Shown: piece by piece, positions 1-8,937 of the stretch
How positions within the stretch are numbered: position 1 is the first letter of the stretch
Layout of the letters: every line of letters starts with the position of its first letter
Origin: Rhizobium acidisoli
Lineage (GTDB): Bacteria; Pseudomonadota; Alphaproteobacteria; Rhizobiales; Rhizobiaceae
DNA: 64,000 bases
Reading direction: 5' to 3'
Assembly (NCBI RefSeq): GCF_002531755.2
Contig: NZ_CP034998.1
Span: forward strand, 1,736,001-1,800,000
Program-made: the position numbers and the translations under genes
The notes under the pieces: generated by a model
Told to the model about the DNA's origin: nothing
Database searches by the model: none
What the model saw: only the letters and a program-made list of their open reading frames with translations

Positions 1-1751
1 ACGCGGCCGCGCAACTGGTGCAATTGCGCCAGGCCGAAGCGTTCGGCATGTTCGATCACCATGATCGTCGCATCCGGCACGTCGACGCCGACCTCGACGA
101 CGGTGGTGGCGACGAGAAGACGGGTCTCGCCGCCCTTGAACGCCATCATCGCCGCATCCTTCTCCGGCCCGCTCATGCGGCCGTGAATGAGGCCGATATC
201 GGGGCCGAGCGCGGCAACGAGCGTCGCATGCCGCTCCTCGGCCGACATCAGGTCGAGCTCTTCGGATTCTTCGACCAGCGGGCAGATCCAATAGGCCTTC
301 TTGCCCTCGGCAAGCGCGCTTTGCAGCCGCCCGACGATTTCGCCCGTTCGTTCCAGCGGCACGGTGATCGTCTGGATCGGCTTGCGCCCAGCCGGCTTCT
401 CGGTGAGCTTGGAAACGTCCATGTCACCGAAGGCGGCAAGCACCAGCGTGCGCGGGATCGGTGTCGCGGTCATCACCAGCATGTGCGGCGAGATGCCCTT
501 GGCGGTCAGCCTCAGTCGCTGATGCACGCCGAAACGGTGCTGCTCGTCGACGACGGCCAGCATCAGCTTGGCGTAAGCGACGCTGTCCTGGAACAGCGCA
601 TGCGTGCCGATAATGATCTGCGCGGCGCCCGATGCGATGCGCTCGAGGATCTCCTCCCGTTCGCGCCCCTTGGTGCGGCCGGTCAGGATCTCGATGCCAA
701 GCCCGGTGGAGGCGGCGAATTTCGAGATCGTCGCGTGGTGCTGGCGCGCCAGGATTTCGGTCGGTGCCATCAGCACGGCCTGGCCGCCGCTTTCGATCAC
801 CGCTGCCATCGCCATCAGCGCCACCAGCGTCTTGCCGGAACCGACATCGCCCTGCAGCAGGCGCAGCATGCGCTCGGTGCCGGCCATGTCCTTCAAAACC
901 TCGGCGATCGCCTCGTTCTGGCTCGATGTGAGCGAGAAGGGCAGGGATTTCAGGATTTTGGCGCTGACTTCGCCCGTCGCTTGCACCGGCTGGCCCGCCA
1001 CCTTGCGCAGCCTCTGGCGGACCAGGCTCAGCGACAGCTGGCCGGCGAGGAATTCGTCATAGGCGAGCCGCCGACGGGCAGGGGCCTGCGGGTCGATATC
1101 ACTGGGGTCGCGCGGCTCGTGCAGCATGTGGAAGCTGTCGCGGATTGTTGGTAGGCCCTGCTTCTGTGCCAGCGCCGTGTCGATCCATTCCGGCAGCTCG
1201 GGAAACCGCGGCAGGGCGGCGTCGATGATCTTGCGCAAGGTTTTCGGCGAAAGCCCCGCCGTCAACGGATAGATCGGCTCGACGAGCGGCAGGTTCTCCG
1301 CTTCTTCGGCCCTGACGATATAGTCGGGATGCACCATCGAGGCGCGGCCGTTGAACCAGTCGACCTTGCCGCTGACCGTCACCTCAGCATCGACTGGCAG
1401 CTGTTTTTCCAGCCAGGCGGCCTGGCCGCGGAAAAAGACCAGCGTCAGTTCGCCGGTCTCGTCATGCAGGAAGACCCGGTAGGGGACATTGCTCTTGCCG
1501 CGCGGCGGCACTTGGTGCCGGTCGACGCGGGCGGTGATCGTCACGATCGCACCCTGCGGCGCGCGGGCGATCCCCGGCTGGTTGCGCCGGTCGATCAGCG
1601 AAAACGGCGCGTGGAAGATCAGATCGATGACCCGGCAATCCTCCGGCGTCTCGCGGCCGAGCAGCCTGACCAGCAGTTCGGCGATCTTCGGGCCGACGCC
1701 CGGAAGGCCCGAAATGGGAGAAAACAGAGGATCGAGAATGGCGGGGCGCAT
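1..1751 (-). CDS. recG: ATP-dependent DNA helicase RecG, 3' end cut by window edge
   Basis: RecG is a superfamily-2 DNA helicase that remodels stalled replication forks and branch-migrates Holliday junctions. The visible N-terminal 583 codons begin MRPAILDPLFSPISGLPGVG and hold the wedge/OB domain. The helicase core follows, with Walker A (GDVGSGKT), the DEQHRFG box and TATPIPRT. The reading frame is still open at base 1, inside motif VI (QLRGR), so roughly the last 120 residues lie outside the window. The ATG at 1751 gives the expected RecG N-terminus. sdhE-mfd is divergent, with about 90 bases between the starts. I see no sign of damage; the truncation is only the window border. Confidence 0.95.
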   Translation of the reverse strand, partial: MRPAILDPLFSPISGLPGVGPKIAELLVRLLGRETPEDCRVIDLIFHAPFSLIDRRNQPGIARAPQGAIVTITARVDRHQVPPRGKSNVPYRVFLHDETGELTLVFFRGQAAWLEKQLPVDAEVTVSGKVDWFNGRASMVHPDYIVRAEEAENLPLVEPIYPLTAGLSPKTLRKIIDAALPRFPELPEWIDTALAQKQGLPTIRDSFHMLHEPRDPSDIDPQAPARRRLAYDEFLAGQLSLSLVRQRLRKVAGQPVQATGEVSAKILKSLPFSLTSSQNEAIAEVLKDMAGTERMLRLLQGDVGSGKTLVALMAMAAVIESGGQAVLMAPTEILARQHHATISKFAASTGLGIEILTGRTKGREREEILERIASGAAQIIIGTHALFQDSVAYAKLMLAVVDEQHRFGVHQRLRLTAKGISPHMLVMTATPIPRTLVLAAFGDMDVSKLTEKPAGRKPIQTITVPLERTGEIVGRLQSALAEGKKAYWICPLVEESEELDLMSAEERHATLVAALGPDIGLIHGRMSGPEKDAAMMAFKGGETRLLVATTVVEVGVDVPDATIMVIEHAERFGLAQLHQLRGR

Positions 1752-1843
1752 GCGGCCAAAATGCGATGAACAATGCGGCCTTGGCAAGGCTGACAAGCCG
1801 CTTTCCAGGGTCTATAGAGGCGCATCAACAGGAAGGTAATGCC

Positions 1844-2149
1844 ATGACAGGTGTCACGCTCACGAGTGCCGGTCTCGACCCGCGCCGCCGCCGGATCCTA
1901 TTCCGTTGCTGGCATCGCGGCATCCGCGAGATGGATCTGGTCTTCGGCCAGTTCGCCGAAGCCGAGATCGCGACGCTTTCGGAATCTGAGCTAGACGAGT
2001 TCGAGACGATCATGGCGGAAGAAGACAATGATCTTGTTCGCTGGATCATGGGAACATGGCCCGTCCCCGAGCGTTTCCAGACGCCGATGTTTGCCCGCCT
2101 TGCCGCCTACACGCCCGATTTCGACAAGCCCCTCAGGACGCCGGAATGA
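1844..2149 (+). CDS. sdhE: FAD assembly factor SdhE (succinate dehydrogenase flavinylation)
   Basis: This 101-residue protein carries the SdhE hallmark RGxxE, seen as WHRGIREMD near residues 24-32, and the conserved W-x-M-G-T-W-P stretch in its second half. SdhE proteins promote covalent FAD attachment to SdhA in the cytoplasm. An upstream in-frame ATG at 1766 would add 26 residues of poor similarity. The ATG at 1844 follows a GGAAGG ribosome site and matches family length, so I chose it. Its stop overlaps the mfd start (ATGA), implying translational coupling. The sdhE-mfd order next to recG is common in rhizobia (from memory, not checked). Confidence 0.93.
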   Translation: MTGVTLTSAGLDPRRRRILFRCWHRGIREMDLVFGQFAEAEIATLSESELDEFETIMAEEDNDLVRWIMGTWPVPERFQTPMFARLAAYTPDFDKPLRTPE

Positions 2150-5100
2150 TCCCTGGTTTCGATGCGAAGAAGCTTGCGGCCATTGCCGAGCCGCTGACGA
2201 TCGGCAATGTGCCTGTCGGCCTCGAGCCGCTGCTGCTGGCCGAGCTCGCCCGCGCAGGCGAGCCGGTCGCCTATGTCATATCAGACGGCCACCGCATGGC
2301 TGATCTCGAACAGATGCTGGGCTTCGTCGCCCCCGATATTCCGGTTCTCACCCTGCCGGCCTGGGACTGCCTGCCCTATGACCGCGTTTCGCCGAGCGCC
2401 GATACTTCGGCCCGCCGGCTTGCCGCACTCGGCGGCCTCATCGCCCACCGGAAGAAGCCGCATGCGGCGATCGTGCTCGTCACCGCCAATGCCATGCTGC
2501 AGAAGGTGGCGCCGCAGGATGTCATCGAGAGCCTGAGCTTTTCGGCCCGCCCCGGCAATCAGCTGCGGATGGACGATCTTGCCGGGCGCCTGGAGCGCAA
2601 CGGCTTCGACCGCGTCGCAACCGTTCGCGAAGTCGGCGAATACGCCGTGCGCGGCGGCATTCTCGACGTTTTCGTGCCGGGTTCGGAAGAGCCGGTCCGC
2701 CTCGACTTCTTCGGCGACACGCTGGAATCGATCCGCAGCTTCGATCCGGCCAGCCAGCGCACGACCGGCCAGGTGCGCTCCCTCGATCTCAATCCGATGA
2801 GCGAGGTGACGCTGACACCGGATACGATCAGCCGCTTCCGCAAGAATTATCTCTCGGCCTTCGGCGCGACGACGCGTGATGACGCGCTCTATCTCGCCGT
2901 CTCCGAAGGTCGCCGTTATCCGGGCATGGAGCACTGGCTGCCGCTCTTTTACGAGAAGCTCGATACCATCTTCGATTATCTCAGCGGCTTCCGTATCGTC
3001 ACCGACAACACGGTGCGTGAGGCGGCCGAGGAGCGTTCCAAGCTGGTTCTCGATTATTACGACGCCCGCCTGAATTCCGGTCAGCCGGCCAAGGGCCAGA
3101 TGGCGCAGGGCACGCCTTACAAGCCGGTGACGCCGGGCCAGCTCTATCTCGACAGCAAGCTTTTCGCCAAAACCCTCGACGCGCTCGGTGCGATCCGCAT
3201 CAGCCCCTTCAACGAAATCGAAGGCGAGGCGCGCCGCGTCGTCAATATCGAGGCCCGCCAAGGCCAGCGCTGGGCCCGCTCGAATGCCGAGGGCGGCGGC
3301 GATGCCGAGCGCATCAACATTTTCGACGTCGTCGTCAAACATATCGCCGACCGCCGCGCTGCCGGCGCGAAAGTGCTGGTCACCGCCTGGACCGAAGGCT
3401 CGCTGGAGCGCCTGCTGCAGGTGCTGAACGAACACGGCCTGGAAAAGGTCAAGCCGATCGAGGCGCTGAAGGATCTCGGTTCGCTGGCGAAGGGCGAGGC
3501 CGCCGCCGCGGTACTCAATCTCGAATCCGGTTTCGAGGCGGGCGATCTCGTCGTCATCGGCGAGCAGGATATTCTCGGCGACCGCATGGTGCGCCGCTCC
3601 AAGCGCCGCAAGCGCGCCGCCGATTTCATCGCCGAGGTCGCCGGCCTCGACGAGGGCTCGATCGTCGTCCACGCCGAACACGGCATCGGCCGCTTCATCG
3701 GGCTGAAGACCATCGAGGCCGCGGGCGCGCCGCATGCCTGCCTCGAACTGCAATATGCCGACGAGGCCAAGCTCTTCCTGCCGGTCGAAAACATCGATCT
3801 TCTCTCCCGCTACGGCGGCGAGGGCACCGAGGCGCAGCTCGACAAGCTCGGCGGCGGCGCCTGGCAGATGCGCAAGGCCAAGCTGAAGAAGCGCCTGCTC
3901 GACATGGCCGATGCGCTGATCCGCATCGCCGCCGAGCGGCTGACGCGCCACGCGCCGATGCTGACGACGCCGGACGGCCTATACGACGAATTTGCCGCAC
4001 GCTTCCCCTATGATGAGACCGAGGACCAGGACAACGCCATCGATGCGGTGCGTTCCGATCTCGGCGCCGGCCGGCCGATGGACCGTCTCGTCTGCGGCGA
4101 CGTCGGCTTCGGCAAGACGGAAGTGGCCTTGCGCGCCGCCTTCGTTGCCGCGATGAATGGCGTCCAGGTTGCCATCGTCGTGCCGACGACATTGCTCTCC
4201 CGCCAGCATTTCAAGACCTTTTCCGAGCGGTTCCGCGGCCTGCCGGTGCGCATCCAGCAGGCCTCACGCCTGGTTGGGGCCAAGGAGCTGGCGCTGACCA
4301 AGAAGGAAGTCGCCGAAGGCAAGACCGATATCGTCGTCGGTACGCATGCGCTGCTCGGCGCCGGCATCAAATTTGCCAATCTCGGCCTGCTCGTCATCGA
4401 TGAGGAGCAGCATTTCGGCGTCAAGCACAAGGAGCGGCTGAAGGAGCTGAAGAGCGACGTGCATGTGCTGACGCTGTCGGCGACGCCGATCCCGCGCACG
4501 CTGCAGCTTGCCATGACCGGCGTGCGCGAACTGTCGCTGATTACCACGCCGCCGGTCGACCGCATGGCGGTGCGCACCTTCATCTCGCCCTTCGACAGCC
4601 TGGTCATCCGTGAGACGCTGATGCGCGAGCATTATCGCGGCGGTCAGAGCTTCTATGTCTGCCCGCGGCTTGCCGATCTTGCCGATATCAATGCCTTCCT
4701 GCAGTCCGACGTGCCGGAGCTGAAGGTCGCCGTCGCCCACGGCCAGATGCCGGCCGGCGAACTCGAAGACATCATGAACGCCTTCTATGAAGGCCGCTAC
4801 GACGTGCTGTTGTCCACAACCATCGTCGAATCCGGCCTCGATGTGCCGACAGCCAACACGCTGATCGTCCACCGCGCCGATATGTTCGGCCTTGCCCAGC
4901 TCTATCAGCTGCGCGGCCGCGTCGGCCGCTCGAAGGTGCGCGCTTTCGCGCTCTTCACACTGCCTGTGAATAAGGTGCTGACGGCAACCGCCGACCGCCG
5001 GCTGAAGGTGCTGCAGTCGCTGGACACACTCGGTGCTGGCTTCCAGCTGGCCAGCCACGACCTCGATATTCGCGGCGCCGGCAACCTGCTCGGCGAGGAG

Positions 5101-5649
5101 CAGTCCGGCCACATCAAGGAGGTCGGCTTCGAGCTCTACCAGCAGATGCTCGAAGAGGCGGTCGCCGAGGTCAAGGGCGTCGACGAGATCCACGACACCG
5201 GCTGGTCGCCGCAGATCTCCGTCGGAACGACGGTGATGATCCCGGAGGGCTATGTGCCCGACCTGCATTTGCGCATGGCGCTTTACCGCCGTCTCGGCGA
5301 AATCACCGAACTCAAGGAGATCGACGGATTCGGCGCCGAGATGATCGACCGTTTCGGGCCGATGCCGATCGAAGTCCAGCATCTCTTGAAGATCGTCTAC
5401 ATCAAGTCGCTCTGCCGCACCGCCAATGTCGAAAAGCTGGATGCCGGCCCGAAGGGCGTCGTCGTGCAGTTCCGCAACAAGGAATTCCCTAATCCGGCCA
5501 ACCTCGTCGGCTATATCGGCAAGCAGGGCGCGATGGCGAAGATCCGCCCCGACCACAGCCTGTTCCTGACCCGCGACCTGCCGACCCCGGAAAAACGCCT
5601 GCAGGGCGCTGCCGTGATCATGACGCAGCTGGCCGAGATGGCGAAATAA
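2146..5649 (+). CDS. mfd: Transcription-repair coupling factor Mfd
   Basis: Mfd (1167 aa) displaces RNA polymerase stalled at lesions and recruits UvrA. In order the protein shows a UvrB-like N-terminal region, the polymerase-interacting Tudor-like region around residues 500-560 (EHGIGRF), the RecG-like translocase core with Walker A GDVGFGKTE near residue 650 and the DEEQ box near 752, and the C-terminal UvrA-binding TRCF domain. The length is normal for the family. The ATG at 2146 overlaps the sdhE stop by four bases; a longer in-frame start at 2056 would lie wholly inside sdhE and is rejected. uvrA, its partner in transcription-coupled repair, lies about 10 kb away. Confidence 0.97.
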   Translation: MIPGFDAKKLAAIAEPLTIGNVPVGLEPLLLAELARAGEPVAYVISDGHRMADLEQMLGFVAPDIPVLTLPAWDCLPYDRVSPSADTSARRLAALGGLIAHRKKPHAAIVLVTANAMLQKVAPQDVIESLSFSARPGNQLRMDDLAGRLERNGFDRVATVREVGEYAVRGGILDVFVPGSEEPVRLDFFGDTLESIRSFDPASQRTTGQVRSLDLNPMSEVTLTPDTISRFRKNYLSAFGATTRDDALYLAVSEGRRYPGMEHWLPLFYEKLDTIFDYLSGFRIVTDNTVREAAEERSKLVLDYYDARLNSGQPAKGQMAQGTPYKPVTPGQLYLDSKLFAKTLDALGAIRISPFNEIEGEARRVVNIEARQGQRWARSNAEGGGDAERINIFDVVVKHIADRRAAGAKVLVTAWTEGSLERLLQVLNEHGLEKVKPIEALKDLGSLAKGEAAAAVLNLESGFEAGDLVVIGEQDILGDRMVRRSKRRKRAADFIAEVAGLDEGSIVVHAEHGIGRFIGLKTIEAAGAPHACLELQYADEAKLFLPVENIDLLSRYGGEGTEAQLDKLGGGAWQMRKAKLKKRLLDMADALIRIAAERLTRHAPMLTTPDGLYDEFAARFPYDETEDQDNAIDAVRSDLGAGRPMDRLVCGDVGFGKTEVALRAAFVAAMNGVQVAIVVPTTLLSRQHFKTFSERFRGLPVRIQQASRLVGAKELALTKKEVAEGKTDIVVGTHALLGAGIKFANLGLLVIDEEQHFGVKHKERLKELKSDVHVLTLSATPIPRTLQLAMTGVRELSLITTPPVDRMAVRTFISPFDSLVIRETLMREHYRGGQSFYVCPRLADLADINAFLQSDVPELKVAVAHGQMPAGELEDIMNAFYEGRYDVLLSTTIVESGLDVPTANTLIVHRADMFGLAQLYQLRGRVGRSKVRAFALFTLPVNKVLTATADRRLKVLQSLDTLGAGFQLASHDLDIRGAGNLLGEEQSGHIKEVGFELYQQMLEEAVAEVKGVDEIHDTGWSPQISVGTTVMIPEGYVPDLHLRMALYRRLGEITELKEIDGFGAEMIDRFGPMPIEVQHLLKIVYIKSLCRTANVEKLDAGPKGVVVQFRNKEFPNPANLVGYIGKQGAMAKIRPDHSLFLTRDLPTPEKRLQGAAVIMTQLAEMAK

Positions 5650-5665
5650 ACAAAGGGAGATTGAG

Positions 5666-6133
5666 ATGGCGACATACGGCGCGACGATCGCCTGGGAGCG
5701 AAACGGCGAGACCTTCACCGACAATCGCTACAGCCGCGCCCATCGCTGGACGTTCGACGGCGGTATCGAGCTGCGCGCCTCCTCGTCGGCCCACGTCGTT
5801 CCCCTGCCTTATTCGGCCGAGGACGCCGTCGATCCGGAGGAGGCTTTCGTCGCCTCTCTCTCCAGCTGCCACATGCTCTGGTTCCTGTCGATTGCCGCAA
5901 AACAGCGCTTCTGCGTCGACGGCTACACCGATGCCGCCGAGGGCATCATGGAGAAGAATGCCGAAGGCCGTCTCGCCATGACGGTCGTGACGCTCCGCCC
6001 GCATGTCGTCTTCTCCGGCGACAAGCAGCCCTCGCTGAGCGAACTCGAAGCCCTGCATCATCGCGCCCATGAGGAATGTTTCATCGCCAATTCGGTGAAG
6101 ACCGAGGTGCGCTGCGTTCCGGTGCTGGGGTGA
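5666..6133 (+). CDS. OsmC/Ohr-family redox protein
   Basis: This is a 155-residue cytoplasmic protein of the OsmC superfamily, whose members reduce organic hydroperoxides using two cysteines. The first cysteine is in SLSSCHMLWFL (about residue 71). The second is in HEECFIANSV (about residue 138). This matches OsmC spacing rather than the classic Ohr N-terminus. A ribosome site (AAAGGGAGAT) sits 6-7 bases before the ATG, 16 bases after the mfd stop, so it may be transcribed with mfd. The reductase partner and true substrate cannot be read from sequence. Confidence 0.85.
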   Translation: MATYGATIAWERNGETFTDNRYSRAHRWTFDGGIELRASSSAHVVPLPYSAEDAVDPEEAFVASLSSCHMLWFLSIAAKQRFCVDGYTDAAEGIMEKNAEGRLAMTVVTLRPHVVFSGDKQPSLSELEALHHRAHEECFIANSVKTEVRCVPVLG

Positions 6134-6155
6134 GCTGAGCCCGTCGTCGGGTTTG

Positions 6156-6785
6156 TTAGTTGAGGCCCGATCGCGCCTCGGCCTTGGCCTTGGCGATATC
6201 GCGGAGCGCATTCGCCAGCACATCCGGCGTCTGCGCGCCGCTGACAGCATATTGCTGATCGAAGATGAAGAACGGCACACCGTTGACGCCCATCTCCTGC
6301 GCCGCCTTGATTTCGGCGACGATCAGATCGCGATCGGCATCGGAGGCGAGCAGCGAGGCGATGACCGAGCGGTCGAGGCCGGCCTTTTCGGCGATATCGA
6401 GCAGGACCGCATGGTCGCCGACATTGCGGCCCTCCTCGAAATTCGCCTTGAACAGCGCGGCAACGGCCTTGTCCTGCTTCTCGCGGCCTTCAATCATCGC
6501 CCAGTGGATCAGGCGATGCGCATCGAGCGTGTTCGGGCCGATCTTGATCGCCTCGAAATCGAAGGCGATGCCGACCTCGCGGCCTAAATCTGTCAGCATC
6601 TTGTGGGCCTTCTTCTGGTCAACGCCCTCCCTGGGATAGTCCGGGTTGAGCCGGTACGGCCGCCAGTTGATGTCGACGCCGATTTCGTCCTGCACCTCGG
6701 CGATGGCGAGCTCCAGCCGCGCCTTGCCGAGATAGCACCAGGGGCAGACGACATCCGAGACGACGTCGATGGTGATACGCTCCAT
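6156..6785 (-). CDS. DsbA-family oxidoreductase, FrnE-like
   Basis: This 209-residue DsbA-like thioredoxin-fold protein has the active site C14-P-W-C17 (VVCPWCYLG) and the cis-proline loop GVNGVPFF near residue 165. There is no signal peptide, so it should act in the cytoplasm, as FrnE and 2-hydroxychromene-2-carboxylate isomerase relatives do. The start at 6785 has an AGGAAG ribosome site; the longer in-frame extension to 6944 would run into the neighbouring gene and is rejected. It lies convergent to the OsmC gene. FrnE proteins are linked to oxidative and metal stress, but the substrate here is not predictable. Confidence 0.88.
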   Translation of the reverse strand: MERITIDVVSDVVCPWCYLGKARLELAIAEVQDEIGVDINWRPYRLNPDYPREGVDQKKAHKMLTDLGREVGIAFDFEAIKIGPNTLDAHRLIHWAMIEGREKQDKAVAALFKANFEEGRNVGDHAVLLDIAEKAGLDRSVIASLLASDADRDLIVAEIKAAQEMGVNGVPFFIFDQQYAVSGAQTPDVLANALRDIAKAKAEARSGLN

Positions 6786-6796
6786 GATGATCTTCC

Positions 6797-6828
6797 TTAT
6801 GTCTATAAGTCTCCCAAGGGAGACATAA
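6797..6828. promoter_or_regulatory. Nested palindrome in the promoter of the FrnE-like gene
   Basis: A perfect 16-base palindrome (GTCTCCC-AA-GGGAGAC, 6809-6824) sits inside a wider inverted repeat, TTATGTCT at 6797-6804 and AGACATAA at 6821-6828. It lies 12-43 bases upstream of the oxidoreductase start and just past the end of the solute-binding protein gene. It could be an operator or an RNA hairpin. No T-tract follows it on either strand, so a terminator is less likely. Confidence 0.5.
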
Positions 6829-6850
6829 AGGCCGCGCGGTTCGGCTGCTT

Positions 6851-8653
6851 CTACTGCACGCTCGTATCCCACCAGACCGGTAGTTGATAGCCATTGAGCG
6901 GTACGCTGTCGGGACCGCCGATGCGTTTGCTGTGAGCCACCCATTGCTGGTCGATATGATAGAGCGGCAGCACGTAATGGCCGGAAAGCAGCAGTCGATC
7001 GTAGGAGCGCACCGCCGCGGTGAAATCCTCAGCCGAGCGTGCCCTGAGCAAGTGGTCGATCAGCGTGTCGATATCGGGATCATTGGCGCCGGCAAAGCTG
7101 TCCGTACCCTCGCGCGTGCGCGCAGCCGACGACCAGCGGCCGAGCTGTTCGTTTCCGGGCGACAGCGACGATGTATAGGACTTCATGATCATGTCGTAGT
7201 CGAAACTGTTTGTCCGGCTCTGGTATTGCGAATCGTCGACGGTGCGGATCGAAGCGGCGATGCCGATTGTCTGCAGCGAACGCTGATAGGCAATGGCGAG
7301 TTTCTCCTGATCGGCATTCTGCGTCATGATCTCGAAGGCGAGCTGGCGGCCGGAGGCATCCAGCATCTTGCCGCCCTGGATCGTATAGCCGCCCTGTTTC
7401 AACAGTCCGACGGCCTGCTTCAGCACATCGCGGTCGCGGCCGGAGCCGTCGGTGACCGGAAGCTTGTAGGTGCCGTCGAGAATCGCGGGTGCGATTTTGT
7501 CCTTGATCGGTCCGAGCAACGCAAGTTCGGCCGCATTGGCGGGAACGCCGAAACTGGACAACTCCGAATTCTGCCAGAAGCTCTGGGTGCGCTTATAGGC
7601 GCCGGAATAAAGGTTCTTGTTTGCCCATTCGAAATCGAACACCAACGACAGGCCCTCGCGCACCTTGGTGTCGGCAAAGATCGGCCGGCGCGTGTTGAAC
7701 ACGAAGCCGAGCATGCCGCTCGGCAGTTTCGGTGTGAATACGTCCTTGACGACGGCGCCTGAGGTGACCGCGGGGAAATTATAGGCATTGGCCCAGTGGC
7801 CGGGATTGCCGTCGGGATAGACGTCGACATCGCCCTTCTTGAAGGCCTCGAACAGCGTCGTGTCCTGCAGGAAATACTGGACGGTGATCTGATCGTAATT
7901 GTCGGTGCCGACCTTGGAGGGAATGTCCTTGCCCCAGTAATTGGGATCGCGCTCATAGGTGATGCTCTCGCCGGGCTTCACCGTCTTCACCTTGTAGGGA
8001 CCGGACCCCACAGGCGGTGTCAGCGACGAGCGGTCGAAGGTTTCCGGATCGATCGCGTGTTTCGGCAGGACCGGGAAAAGACCGAAGATCAAAGGAGTCT
8101 CGCGGTCGGCCTTATCGTTGAAGGTGAAGCGCACGCTGTGCTCGCCGACCTTTTCCATCTTGGCGACGACGTTGAGGCGGTTGGCGAAGGGCACGCGCCC
8201 CTTGTCGCGCATCAGCTCGAAGGTGAACATCACATCCTCGGGCGTCACCGGCTGGCCATCGGCCCATTTCGCCTTCGGATTGAGGTTGAACTGGATGAAG
8301 CTCCGGGCGTCGTCCCATTCCACCGTCTCGGCAAGAAGGCCGTAGAGCGTGAAGGGCTCGTCCCTGGAGCGCTGCATCAGCGATTCGTAGACGAGATTGC
8401 CATATTCCGGATCCCACATGCCGCGCGCCGTCGTGCGCATGCTTTTCAGGATGAACGGGTTGAGGCTGTCGAAGGTGCCGACGACGCCGTAGGTTATCTT
8501 GCCGCCCTTCTTCACGTCGGGATTGACGTAAGGGAAGTGTTTGTAATCGGCCGGCAGCGCCGGCTCGCCATGCATCGCGATGCCATGCAGCGGCTCGGCG
8601 GCAACAGCGCCGCACAGCAGCGAGAGGACGAGGGGGACGACGATCCGGAGCAT
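6851..8653 (-). CDS. Extracellular solute-binding protein, peptide/YejA type (family 5)
   Basis: This 600-residue periplasmic binding protein of the oligopeptide/nickel class starts with a clear signal peptide (MLRIVVPLVLSLLCGAVAAEP). Family-5 features follow, including YVNPDVKKGG, FDSLNPF and a YERDPNYWG block. The early HGIAMHGEPALP segment resembles YejA, the binding protein of microcin C-type peptide importers. No permease or ATPase gene is adjacent, so it is an orphan that would have to share a transporter encoded elsewhere. The ATG at 8653 precedes the signal peptide directly. Upstream in-frame starts up to 8839 would add about 60 residues that hide the signal peptide. Confidence 0.9.
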   Translation of the reverse strand: MLRIVVPLVLSLLCGAVAAEPLHGIAMHGEPALPADYKHFPYVNPDVKKGGKITYGVVGTFDSLNPFILKSMRTTARGMWDPEYGNLVYESLMQRSRDEPFTLYGLLAETVEWDDARSFIQFNLNPKAKWADGQPVTPEDVMFTFELMRDKGRVPFANRLNVVAKMEKVGEHSVRFTFNDKADRETPLIFGLFPVLPKHAIDPETFDRSSLTPPVGSGPYKVKTVKPGESITYERDPNYWGKDIPSKVGTDNYDQITVQYFLQDTTLFEAFKKGDVDVYPDGNPGHWANAYNFPAVTSGAVVKDVFTPKLPSGMLGFVFNTRRPIFADTKVREGLSLVFDFEWANKNLYSGAYKRTQSFWQNSELSSFGVPANAAELALLGPIKDKIAPAILDGTYKLPVTDGSGRDRDVLKQAVGLLKQGGYTIQGGKMLDASGRQLAFEIMTQNADQEKLAIAYQRSLQTIGIAASIRTVDDSQYQSRTNSFDYDMIMKSYTSSLSPGNEQLGRWSSAARTREGTDSFAGANDPDIDTLIDHLLRARSAEDFTAAVRSYDRLLLSGHYVLPLYHIDQQWVAHSKRIGGPDSVPLNGYQLPVWWDTSVQ

Positions 8654-8738
8654 TCGGCAATCCTTGCAACCACGAAAACGGGCATGATTCACCGCGGAGA
8701 TTATCATGGGGTCGAGCGATTCCAACACGAAGCGGCGA

Positions 8739-8783
8739 TTTCTTTGGCATCGCGACGAAATGCTCCTCAAATTGCCAAAGAAA
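8739..8783 (-). promoter_or_regulatory. 11-bp inverted repeat upstream of the binding-protein gene
   Basis: The arms TTTCTTTGGCA (8739-8749) and TGCCAAAGAAA (8773-8783) are perfect complements separated by 23 bases. They lie 86-130 bases upstream of the binding-protein start. In RNA this would be a stable 11-bp stem whose loop holds a ribosome-site-like AGGAGC. As DNA it could be a bipartite operator. A second short dyad, CCCGAA-GT-TTCGGG, is at 8821-8834. The rest of the interval to the IalB gene shows only an AT-rich patch near 8848-8860. Confidence 0.4.
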
Positions 8784-8937
8784 AGCTGGATATCTTGAAC
8801 GCTGCGATGTAACAGGTGAACCCGAAGTTTCGGGGTCATGCATTTGCCTTATTTTTTTAAGAGGTGGGTGCCGAACGACCCGATGGTTGGGGCGGCAAGT
8901 CGCTGCCCCGAACGGATATCAGGAGACGGAATTCGTT

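Noticed and set aside
18..1154. Long plus-strand open frame opposite recG
   Set aside because: It is a mirror frame of the recG coding strand with no ribosome site and low-complexity Arg/His-rich translation.
2281..3951. 556-codon minus-strand frame opposite mfd
   Set aside because: Antisense shadow of mfd with no start signals or domains.
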